Below are positions 51,416 to 58,716 of a stretch of 64,000 nt of DNA, in pieces (position 1 is the stretch's first letter; every line of letters begins with the position of its first letter). This DNA is from Prevotella bivia DSM 20514 (lineage in GTDB: Bacteria > Bacteroidota > Bacteroidia > Bacteroidales > Bacteroidaceae). The position numbers and the translations under genes are program-made. The stretch covers positions 1,644,482-1,708,481 of the forward strand of contig NZ_JH660660.1 in NCBI RefSeq assembly GCF_000262545.1, in the 5' to 3' direction. The notes under the pieces were generated by a model, which saw nothing but the letters and a program-made list of their open reading frames with translations, made no database searches and had not been told where the DNA came from.

Positions 51416-51452
51416 AAAAGGCGTCCTGCTAATCCCAGCAGAACGCCTTTTA
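51416..51452. terminator. Hairpin downstream of TnpB remnant
   Basis: AAAAGGCGT-C-CTGCT pairs with AGCAG-A-ACGCCTTTT across a 6-nt loop. It may be a terminator, or the subterminal hairpin of the former IS605 element. Confidence 0.55.
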
Positions 51453-51658
51453 TGAATAAATCCTTAAACGTTGTGATCTTTTATTATGTATTTACGCTGT
51501 GTTCTTATTATGTTGCTCTCTTTCTATACTTTTATTTCTATTTATAGATTTTCTTTTTTTTGTCGCTGCTTCTTAATTTTGTTAGCGATTAAAAGAGAAC
51601 AAAAAGATTTAAAGCTTTGTATAAAATAGTTATAGCATCATCTTTTTAGGTTTACTTG

Positions 51659-51697
51659 AAAAGCAGGTATTCGTTCCGAACTGCCTGCTTTTTTTTC
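51659..51697 (+). terminator. Terminator hairpin
   Basis: AAAAGCAGG pairs with CCTGCTTTT across a 16-nt loop and is followed by a T-run. It lies 24 bp before a short open frame and after no recognised gene, so it may end an untranslated RNA or be an attenuator. Confidence 0.65.
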
Positions 51698-51720
51698 TTA
51701 CTAATCAAAAATAATGTATT

Positions 51721-51846
51721 ATGAAAACTAAATTACAATTCAAAACTTTTAAAGATCTACTGTTATACACCTTTCTAGCATATCATTTTTGTATAAAATG
51801 GTGTGCTAAACGTGTTATGTATTGCAAATATACACAAAATAAATGA
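51721..51846 (+). CDS. Possible 41-residue small protein
   Basis: The ATG-to-TGA frame begins MKTKLQFKTFKDLLLYTFLA and continues to YHFCIKWCAKRV. A basic N-terminus and one hydrophobic, Cys/Trp-containing stretch give it the character of a small membrane or membrane-associated protein. It follows a terminator hairpin by 24 bp. No family is recognised, and the call rests on composition alone. Confidence 0.3.
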   Translation: MKTKLQFKTFKDLLLYTFLAYHFCIKWCAKRVMYCKYTQNK

Positions 51847-52114
51847 TACTGCAAATATTTTGGTGTTTTTTTTCTCAATTAACACTTTGTAGTGGTGCAA
51901 ATGTGCTTATTTGTAACATTTATTTTGCAATTACTGTTATTAAATGATTATTTATGCACTTTTTTAAAACTGCTTGATAGCTAGTGCGTTGTAAAAGGTA
52001 ATGTTTTACCGAGCAAAGGGTTATCTTTTGGTGAGTAAAACATCATCTTTTGCTTAGTAACTGATAACCTTTTAAAGCTGAAACTTTATTTGCTTGTGTT
52101 CCTCACTATTTTTA

Positions 52115-52208
52115 CTATCTTTGCATAAGATAGGCTGCGCTCGGCAATATTCAAGCAAGCTTGTATTGCACTCGCTTGCACTATCTTTGCATAAGATAGG
52201 CTGCGCTT
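52115..52208 (+). repeat. Two copies of promoter-bearing palindrome
   Basis: The 28-bp unit begins ACTATCTTTGCATAAGATAG and ends GCTGCGCT. It occurs at 52115-52142 and 52181-52208, 66 bp apart. Its centre CTATCTT-TGCAT-AAGATAG is a 7-bp palindrome that contains a -7 box (TATCTTTG). TTG sequences 18-19 bp upstream of each box complete a promoter. The PepSY protein gene starts 101 bp after the second copy, so the repeat probably drives it. Confidence 0.8.
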
Positions 52209-52308
52209 AACCTACGGCTACGCATATAGCATCTTTCAGATGCACTTGCTGAAAATAAAATGCTGGCACTATCCATCTTTTTGTCTCATCTACAAACAAA
52301 ATAAGATT

Positions 52309-53478
52309 ATGAAAAAAATCTTCAAAAACATTCACGTATGGCTCGCTATCCCTATAGGAATAGTGTTTGTTATCATTTCCTTTACGGGAGGAATGCTCCT
52401 CTTTGAGGACGAAATAACGGCAGTGGCACAAGCAGATATGCGCACGGTGGAGCATAATGGGAAAAGGGCTTTGCCTGCTGATAAGGTTATGGCTATAGCA
52501 CAAGCCCATCTTGCAACACTTGAAACGGCTAACACGGCAAAGGAAAAGCAGAAAGCAGAAGGTAAGCAAGCTAAAGACGACGAAGAACCTATTATGCTAA
52601 AAAGCCTTACCATTGCTGCCGATCCTACACAGGCTTACAAAGTAAATCTTAACAAAAAGCGGCAAGCTTTGTACGTAAACCAATACACAGGAGAGGTAAA
52701 AGGCAAGGCGACACGCCTAGAAACGATGGCTACAATACAAAGCTTACACCGCAACTTATTGCAAAAACGTCCTAAAGACGATAGCTTTTTCTTGGGTAAA
52801 GCCGTGATAGGTTGGAGTGTTCTCATAGTGTTGCTCATCTTTATTACGGGTTTTCTGATATGGCTTCCAAGCAAAGCGAGTATGCTGAAAAACCGATTAA
52901 GTATTAACGCTACAAAGGGTTGGCGACGCTTTTGGTACGACCTCCACGTAGCGGGTGGTTTCTATGCTCTTACCTTCCTGCTTATCATTGCGATAACAGG
53001 ACTTTGCTATGCCTTTCCTTGGTGGCGTTCGGGCTTGTATTCGCTTGTAGGTGCGAAATACGAAAAGGAGCATAAAGAGAAGGCACAAGCGGGCGAAAAA
53101 GGCGATAAGCCTCGTACGCTCGATGCGCATGCGTGGCAAAAAGTGGCTGATCAATTAGCGAAAACCAACCCAAACTATAAAACAATAGAGGTGAGTGAGG
53201 GGGAAGCAAAGGTAAGTTTCGACCGTTGGGGCAACCAGCGTGCTAGCGACAACTACGCGTTTGACAACCAAACGGGCAAGATAACAAAGTCAGAACGCTA
53301 CGAAAACCAAAAAGCAGCAAAGCAGTTAGGTGGGCTAATCTATTCGCTCCATGTCTGTAGTTGGGGTGGCTTGTTTAGTAAGATACTAGGACTGCTCGTT
53401 ACACTTATAGGAGTGATCCTACCTATTACAGGCTACTATCTATGGGCAAAACGCACACTGCGTAAATCAAAGAAATAG
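52309..53478 (+). CDS. PepSY-associated membrane protein
   Basis: The likely start is the ATG at 52309 (MKKIFKNIHVWLAIPIGIVF), giving 389 residues; the frame is open from 52240. It has four predicted membrane segments (about 9-30, 170-192, 215-240 and 355-380) and large periplasmic PepSY-type regions (KSLTIAADPTQAYKVNLNKK, YVNQYTGEVKG, FDNQTGKI). Proteins of this family are often linked to iron or siderophore uptake, where they may reduce ferric complexes. No receptor gene is adjacent, so the partner is unknown. Confidence 0.85.
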   Translation: MKKIFKNIHVWLAIPIGIVFVIISFTGGMLLFEDEITAVAQADMRTVEHNGKRALPADKVMAIAQAHLATLETANTAKEKQKAEGKQAKDDEEPIMLKSLTIAADPTQAYKVNLNKKRQALYVNQYTGEVKGKATRLETMATIQSLHRNLLQKRPKDDSFFLGKAVIGWSVLIVLLIFITGFLIWLPSKASMLKNRLSINATKGWRRFWYDLHVAGGFYALTFLLIIAITGLCYAFPWWRSGLYSLVGAKYEKEHKEKAQAGEKGDKPRTLDAHAWQKVADQLAKTNPNYKTIEVSEGEAKVSFDRWGNQRASDNYAFDNQTGKITKSERYENQKAAKQLGGLIYSLHVCSWGGLFSKILGLLVTLIGVILPITGYYLWAKRTLRKSKK

Positions 53479-53480
53479 GC

Positions 53481-53755
53481 TTATATGACAGAAAATGTCG
53501 GAATGTCCGTCTTCACATCATACAGTTCATGCAATTTCACTCCTCCTTTCCCATGATGCAGTTTAGTCCACCAGTATACAGAAAGGCACAATGATATTGT
53601 TGAGGAGTCGAACGCATAGACATTGTTCGATATGAAGAAGTCCTTGACGACTCCTCGTTTCTCCCTTGCTATGGAAACCATCTTGTCTGCAAACTCCTGG
53701 AATATCTTGACCTTGCGTATTTCATTAGCCTTGCTCAAATTGCTTCTACTGACAT
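53481..53755 (-). pseudogene. IS4-family transposase fragment
   Basis: The minus strand encodes SNLSKANEIRKVKIFQEFAD, then NVYAFDSSTISLCLS and KGGVKLHELYDVKTDIPTF, a middle piece of an IS4-type DDE transposase. It has neither N-terminus nor C-terminus. At about 53755 it is joined to an ISL3-type fragment. Confidence 0.7.
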
Positions 53756-54260
53756 TCTTTCCAAAACCTATCAAGAGCATCAGTTCCCTTACCATCACCA
53801 ACATAGATAATCCTGCCTGTATCAAGATCAACGACAATAGTCTTGTAAATATGACCTTTCTTTACGGCAAACTCGTCAATACCAATGTTCCTAACACCTT
53901 TAAGAGAAGGTGGACTGTAGTGACGTTCGAGATAGACGGAATGAATCTCCTTTACGTATCCCATGTTACATTCAAGTGGTTGGCTACATCCTTTAATGTC
54001 ATGCCACGGAGAAGATCTACTACATATTTGGCAAAACGATGGGTATAGGAGCGACTGCCTGTGGCAAAGGGTATTTTCTCCTGCTGGTCATAGTCACAAT
54101 CTTTATGCTTGCATTTGTAACGTTGAACTTTCATGCGGATGATTATCTTCTTTCCACCGATAGGAAGTCCTACAAAATCCCGAATCCTGTAGCCATTCTT
54201 AACCAAATTGCGTTTACCGCACTTTGGACATACACATAACCGTTTTTTGCTTTAGACATT
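53756..54260 (-). pseudogene. ISL3-family transposase fragment, frameshifted
   Basis: The order from the 5' end is a zinc finger (CVCPKCGKRNLVKNGYR, then CKHKDC), a helix-turn-helix region and the start of the catalytic core (NIGIDEFAVKKGHIYKTIVV). Two frameshifts interrupt it: one in an A-run near 54247 right after the start and one near 53960. The C-terminal half is replaced by the IS4 fragment. A sequence like GGCTGTAAAGTCCCCAAG at 54306 may be the outer end of the element. Confidence 0.75.
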
Positions 54261-54434
54261 CAGAATAATAGTATTATCTTTGTATTCCTCTCTAGTACAT
54301 TCGAGGCTGTAAAGTCCCCAAGCGTGATATAGAAAACTACTGTTCATAATTGTACATTTGTTTGTGGATATTCAAATATACAATAAATTAAGTAGTTTTC
54401 TTCTTTTTATTTATGTTATCACTCGAAATGTCGG

Positions 54435-54725
54435 ATGAACCTTAATATAGAACTCTTCGTGGATGAATTTGGTTCAGGTAAACAAGCTCTACAAGCCTGG
54501 GATATGAACGGATCCTTGTTCTTCTATGCAGGGATTAAAGAAACTATACCTGAAACCGCCCAACAGCTTATGGAGAAAATAAAATTCTACTCGCAATATA
54601 TTGATGTTGATGACTTCAAATGGACTTTCACAAGTGAGATACCACGGGACGAGCCTTACATCAGTAAACTGAACGAATATATAAATCGTCATTTGAAAGA
54701 ATCAACACTGTGTATAGCCAGATAA
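54435..54725 (+). CDS. Small protein of unknown function
   Basis: The 96-residue frame has an ordinary amino-acid composition (NIELFVDEFGSGKQALQAWD, then TAQQLMEKIKFYSQYIDVDD) and no membrane segment. It has no recognised domain or clear promoter. It lies between transposase remnants and the hip operon, so it may be a remnant of a mobile element gene. That it is a real gene is only moderately likely. Confidence 0.4.
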   Translation: MNLNIELFVDEFGSGKQALQAWDMNGSLFFYAGIKETIPETAQQLMEKIKFYSQYIDVDDFKWTFTSEIPRDEPYISKLNEYINRHLKESTLCIAR

Positions 54726-54782
54726 TAGTTGTCGAGAGCTAAAAATGTCAGAATAAAGTATTATAAACTAAACATATTATTG

Positions 54783-54790
54783 TATCTTTG
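54783..54790 (+). promoter_or_regulatory. -7 box of hipBA operon
   Basis: TATCTTTG lies 18 bp before the HipB start; no TTTG occurs at the usual upstream distance. The short leader suggests a tightly repressed promoter, as expected for autoregulation by HipB and HipA. Confidence 0.5.
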
Positions 54791-54808
54791 CACCATAAAA
54801 GATACATT

Positions 54809-55126
54809 ATGACGAAGTTTACCAAAGCCAACTGGATGACTAGAGGGCTGCAAGAGAAGTTGAACATTGTGGGTGAGCAGTTCCGCCTAGCCCGATTACG
54901 TCGAGACCTGACGATGGATCAGGTGGCTCAACGTGCGCAATGCACAAGGCTTACCCTCTCACGTTTGGAGAAGGGCGAGCCGACGGTGTCGCTCGGGGTG
55001 GTGATGCGTGTACTCAATGCGCTGCAGCTCGAAGATGATATACTCTATTTGGCTAAAGATGATGAACTGGGCCACATGGTACAGGACTTAGGTATCAAGA
55101 ATAAGAAACGAGCATCAAAAAGATAA
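54809..55126 (+). CDS. hipB: HipB-like XRE-family antitoxin/repressor
   Basis: The ATG at 54809 (MTKFTKANWMTRGLQEKLN) is chosen over one seven codons earlier because it follows the -7 box at a sensible distance. The result is a protein of 105 residues. The XRE helix-turn-helix is clear (FRLARLRRDLTMDQVAQRAQ, then LTLSRLEKGEPTVSLGVVMR). It should repress its own operon and bind HipA. It ends 3 nt before hipA. Confidence 0.85.
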   Translation: MTKFTKANWMTRGLQEKLNIVGEQFRLARLRRDLTMDQVAQRAQCTRLTLSRLEKGEPTVSLGVVMRVLNALQLEDDILYLAKDDELGHMVQDLGIKNKKRASKR

Positions 55127-55129
55127 GAT

Positions 55130-56383
55130 ATGGAAAAGTTGGATGTGATTGCCAGTTTCGACTGGATGGATAAGGAAGAAAAGATCGGTACTCTTGGGCA
55201 TGAATACCTAAGAGGCGCTGATGTTTTCTCCTTTGAGTTTGATAAAAACTGGCTCAAACACTATCCAAAGATAGATTTCGGGCGAGACCTTCGTCCTTAC
55301 CCTGGGGTACAATACAGTCAGGGCAACCATATCTTTGGCTGTTTTTCTGATGCACTCCCCGACAGATGGGGACAACGATTGATAGACCTCCGTACCACAC
55401 TGGAGACAGAAGGGAAAACAAGTCATACACTATCTGATTGGGATTATCTCAAAGGTGTGGAGGATGAGCTGCGTATGGGTGGGTTTCGATTCAAAGATCT
55501 ATCGTCGGGTGAGTATATCAGCTGCTCACCAGATTATAGTGTGCCACCTACCATTCATATTGACGAACTTTTGCAAGCTGCCAGAGAGATTGAGAAGAGC
55601 GAGTACAAACATTTAGAGCCAGAAAAGAAATGGGTACAACGTCTCTTCCAACCAGGTTCTTCGATGGGTGGTGCCAGACCAAAAGCTTGCGTACAGAGCG
55701 ATGGACATCTTTATATTGCCAAATTCCCCTCAATCAATGACGACATCAATGTCTCCCGATGGGAGCATTTCGCTCATCTGATGGCGAAAGAATGTGGTAT
55801 CAATGTGGCAGAAACTCACGTGATAAAAGCTGGCAATGGTCAGGATATTCTGCTTTCGAGAAGGTTTGATAGAAATGATCAAGACCAGAGAGTCCACATG
55901 GCTTCCTCATTGACTTTGCTTGGATTGAACGATGGCGATGGTGAGCGCACAGGCAAAGGTTATCTCGATATTGTTGATTTCATTATATCGGGTGGGGGAA
56001 ACCATGTAGAGGCCAATCTGCAGGAACTCTACAGACGTGTGGCTTTCAATATCTGTATTGGCAACACTGATGATCACTTCCGTAATCATGCCTTCTTACT
56101 CAACACGGAAGGCTGGGAATTATCTCCTGCCTACGACATGAATCCAACCAACAACATGTATCAAGCATTGTTGGTCGATGTCAATTCAAACGCCTCTTCT
56201 TTAGATCTCCTTTATAATGCCCATGAGCTTTATATGCTTGATGAGCACACAGCAAAGACTATCATTATGGATGTAGTTCAGAACATGATGAATTGGGAGA
56301 GCAAGGCAGTAGATGTAGGATTCACAAAAAGGGAAATAAGCTATTTCGCAGATAGGTACGAACAAGGAATCATTTTTCATTAG
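55130..56383 (+). CDS. hipA: HipA-like serine/threonine kinase toxin
   Basis: The 417-residue protein has both HipA regions: the N-terminal part with GVQYSQGNHIFGCFSDALPD and the C-terminal kinase fold with PGSSMGGARPKA, NICIGNTDDHFRNHAFLL (catalytic Asp) and LSPAYDMNPT (metal-binding Asp). HipA kinases phosphorylate translation components such as aminoacyl-tRNA synthetases and slow growth. All catalytic segments are present, so the toxin should be active. The operon hipB-hipA has no third gene. Confidence 0.9.
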   Translation: MEKLDVIASFDWMDKEEKIGTLGHEYLRGADVFSFEFDKNWLKHYPKIDFGRDLRPYPGVQYSQGNHIFGCFSDALPDRWGQRLIDLRTTLETEGKTSHTLSDWDYLKGVEDELRMGGFRFKDLSSGEYISCSPDYSVPPTIHIDELLQAAREIEKSEYKHLEPEKKWVQRLFQPGSSMGGARPKACVQSDGHLYIAKFPSINDDINVSRWEHFAHLMAKECGINVAETHVIKAGNGQDILLSRRFDRNDQDQRVHMASSLTLLGLNDGDGERTGKGYLDIVDFIISGGGNHVEANLQELYRRVAFNICIGNTDDHFRNHAFLLNTEGWELSPAYDMNPTNNMYQALLVDVNSNASSLDLLYNAHELYMLDEHTAKTIIMDVVQNMMNWESKAVDVGFTKREISYFADRYEQGIIFH

Positions 56384-56514
56384 CTTTATCAATACTAAGT
56401 AAGAAATATAATGATCGTGCTATCTTAGCAACTTAATAATAGTTCCTTTTTAGCAGATACTCTTTCCAAATGAAAATTGTATCAATAATACGAAAAAAGA
56501 AGAATTAAAATTAG
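56384..56514. other. Intergenic region after hipA
   Basis: AT-rich; no gene, promoter or terminator is visible. Confidence 0.4.
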
Positions 56515-56697
56515 GACAATCAGAAATTTTCTCTTCTCCTTATGCCCGCCATCGACAGCATCAACCAGCGTTACAGCGTAAATACTCTCCATCTGACCGT
56601 CGAGGGCGAATGGCATCAGCTGTGGTATGCACGGAGTGAGCATCGTAGCGGTAACTACCTTACAGATATCACTCAGATTCTGACCTCCAAGGTCTGA
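56515..56697 (+). pseudogene. UmuC-type polymerase C-terminal remnant
   Basis: An open stretch ending in TGA at 56695 encodes MPAIDSINQRYSVNTLHLTV and, later, ARSEHRSGNYLTDI. This is the C-terminal segment typical of UmuC/ImpB-type error-prone polymerases. The catalytic polymerase part is absent and a stop codon lies directly upstream. It is followed by a strong terminator. Confidence 0.7.
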
Positions 56698-56709
56698 AGA
56701 AGGTAATAA

Positions 56710-56749
56710 GCAAAAGGGCATTTCCGATAGGTAGGAAATGCCCTTTTGC
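56710..56749. terminator. Bidirectional terminator
   Basis: A perfect 16-bp stem (GCAAAAGGGCATTTCC and its complement) with an 8-nt loop lies between the UmuC remnant and the convergent kinase-fusion gene. The A/T ends of the arms provide a short T-stretch in both directions. Confidence 0.8.
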
Positions 56750-56766
56750 GGTAGAAATAGCTTGCC

Positions 56767-58326
56767 TTAGTGGGTATCGTGTGAAGATTTGGCGGGCAAT
56801 ACTTGCTCAATGCCTTGCTCACGATGTACGATACGTACCTCTATGCCAAACTTCTCGTGGAGATGTTCGGCTAAATGTTGCGCACTATATACGGAGCGAT
56901 GCTGACCGCCTGTGCAGCCAAAGCAGAACATCAGACTGGTGAAGCCGCGCTGAATGTAACGCTCCACATGGTGATCGGCTAGTGCATAGACAGGCTTTAG
57001 AAACGCTGTTATCTCGCCATCGTCCTCAAGGAAGCGAATAACAGGTTCGGTCAGTCCGTTGATTTTCTTATAAGGCTCGTAACGACCGGGGTTGTGCGTG
57101 CTGCGACAATCGAACACATAGCCGCCACCATTGCCTGAGTCGTCGGTAGGAATGCCTTTCTTAAAGGAGAAGCTAAACACTTTTACCACCAGCGGGCCTT
57201 TGCCATCATACTTAGAGAATGTGGCAGGACCGTCCTGTGCCTTTGCCTCATAAATATCTTTCTCGGCTGTTTTAAAACCATCGGCACGCTCCTTTTGAGG
57301 TTCCACTTTGGGTGCAAATTGTGGCAGTAGGGTAAGCCTTTGCAACACGTCCATAAGGTGAGTGTAAGGAAACTGTGCGCCTTCCATAGCGAGCAGATCA
57401 CGCAAGTTTTGGATAGCTCCGGGAATCGACTCAAGGAAATGTTTCTTATGCTCGAAATAACCACGAAAGCCGTAAGCACCTAACACCTGAAGGGTGCGAA
57501 AAAGCACAAAGAGGGAAAGACGTGAAACGAAGTGGCGAACGCTAGGCACTTCGACATATTGCTTCAAACTTTCGTAGTATTCTGCCACCAATTGGCGGCG
57601 CAATTTAAACGAATACTTCGCACTTGCCTGCCATAGGAATGACGCAAGATCGTAGTAATAAGGCCCTTTTCTGCCACCTTGGAAGTCGATAAAATAGGGT
57701 TTTCCATCTCTATCGAGCATCACATTACGTGCCTGAAAGTCGCGATAGAGAAAAGCCTCCATAGGCTCGGCGGTGAGATCCTTAGCAAGCATACGGAAGT
57801 TGGCTTCCAACTTCAGTTCATGAAAGTCGACTCCCGTTGCCTTTAAAAAGCAATATTTAAAGTAGTTGAGATCGAAAAGCACCCCCTCTTGATCAAATTC
57901 TGCCTGTGGATAGCAATGAGAGAAGTCTAGTCCGTGTGCGCCACGCATCTGTATATTAGGTAGTTCGCGTATGGTTTTCTTCAAGAGTTCCTGCTCCTTA
58001 AGGTTGTATCTTCCCCCTGCTTCACGACCACCCTTTATCGCTTCAAAGAGGGAACGATCGCCAAGATCGTCCTGAAGATAACGCAACTCGTCGTCGCTCA
58101 CTGCCAATACACGTGGCACAGGTAGCTTACGCTCCGTGAAATGCTCAGAAAGATAGATAAAGGCGTGGTTCTCATCACGACTAGTACCTATTACCCCAAT
58201 TACCGTTTTCCCCGCTTTGTCGGTAAAACGATAGTAGCTTCGGTTGCTACCAGCCCCAGGCAGCTTCTCGGTATGTGTAGGGGTGTGTCCTGCCCACTGC
58301 TCGTATAAGGCGATTAATTTTTCCAT
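56767..58326 (-). CDS. Sugar/aminoglycoside-type kinase fused to RapZ C-terminal domain
   Basis: The 519-residue protein has an N-terminal phosphotransferase of the aminoglycoside/choline-kinase fold (about 1-330) with LYRDFQARNVMLD (catalytic Asp) and FIDFQGG (metal site). The C-terminal domain is like RapZ (about 375-510): FSFKKGIP, GGYVFDCRSTHNPG and the signature CFGCTGGQHRSVY. The family resembles AmgK-type kinases that phosphorylate amino sugars for cell-wall recycling. RapZ senses glucosamine-6-phosphate in other bacteria. A role linking amino-sugar phosphorylation to its sensing is an inference. This fusion is known in Bacteroidetes. Confidence 0.85.
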   Translation of the reverse strand: MEKLIALYEQWAGHTPTHTEKLPGAGSNRSYYRFTDKAGKTVIGVIGTSRDENHAFIYLSEHFTERKLPVPRVLAVSDDELRYLQDDLGDRSLFEAIKGGREAGGRYNLKEQELLKKTIRELPNIQMRGAHGLDFSHCYPQAEFDQEGVLFDLNYFKYCFLKATGVDFHELKLEANFRMLAKDLTAEPMEAFLYRDFQARNVMLDRDGKPYFIDFQGGRKGPYYYDLASFLWQASAKYSFKLRRQLVAEYYESLKQYVEVPSVRHFVSRLSLFVLFRTLQVLGAYGFRGYFEHKKHFLESIPGAIQNLRDLLAMEGAQFPYTHLMDVLQRLTLLPQFAPKVEPQKERADGFKTAEKDIYEAKAQDGPATFSKYDGKGPLVVKVFSFSFKKGIPTDDSGNGGGYVFDCRSTHNPGRYEPYKKINGLTEPVIRFLEDDGEITAFLKPVYALADHHVERYIQRGFTSLMFCFGCTGGQHRSVYSAQHLAEHLHEKFGIEVRIVHREQGIEQVLPAKSSHDTH

Positions 58327-58328
58327 TC

Positions 58329-58541
58329 TTAATCTTCCTTTTCGTCTTTCAGCTTTCTTGTAATCTCTTCTATCTCACGCTCTCCACGCTTCCTATGTTC
58401 ATATTGCATCAAGAGTCCGTCGATAAGCAAAAGAATTGCCATAATGCCGCCTGTAATCCAAAGAGAGTGTGTAATGTAATATAGTCCTCCTATCACGATG
58501 AAGAGTACTAAAAAATGCTTCCAATTAATATTTGCTTTCAT
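58329..58541 (-). CDS. Small two-segment membrane protein
   Basis: The 70-residue protein has two hydrophobic segments (about 10-24 and 29-44) and a charged C-terminal tail (EHRKRGEREIEEITRKLKDE). It lies 2 nt upstream of the kinase fusion gene, so the two are cotranscribed. No domain is recognised. Confidence 0.75.
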   Translation of the reverse strand: MKANINWKHFLVLFIVIGGLYYITHSLWITGGIMAILLLIDGLLMQYEHRKRGEREIEEITRKLKDEKED

Positions 58542-58565
58542 AACAACAAAGGTAGGAAAATAATT

Positions 58566-58716
58566 GAGAATTGAGAATTGAGAGTTGAGAATTTTTCTAG
58601 GGATACTAGGTATTCTAGGGGTACTAGGAATACTAGGGGTACTAGGAATCCTAGGAATCCTAGAAAACCTAGGAATGGAACTCTCTCCACTCTCAACTCT
58701 CCACTCTCCACTCTCC
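58566..58716. repeat. Inverted simple-repeat element 3
   Basis: GAGAATTGAGAATTGAGAG units, then a long CTAG-rich centre (ACTAGGTATTCTAGGGGTAC and similar) and a CTCTCCACTCTCAACTCTCC arm. It lies between the small membrane gene and tamL. The stop codon of tamL is the CTAG at the array's edge. Confidence 0.85.

Larger units (their letters stand above)
51453..52114. other. AT-rich intergenic region
   Basis: The region is strongly AT-rich. It contains a second terminator (51659), one possible 41-residue frame (51721) and, near 51990-52080, several repeats of AAAGGTAATGTTTTACC / AAAGGGTTATCTTTTGG type. Apart from these I see nothing. Confidence 0.4.
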
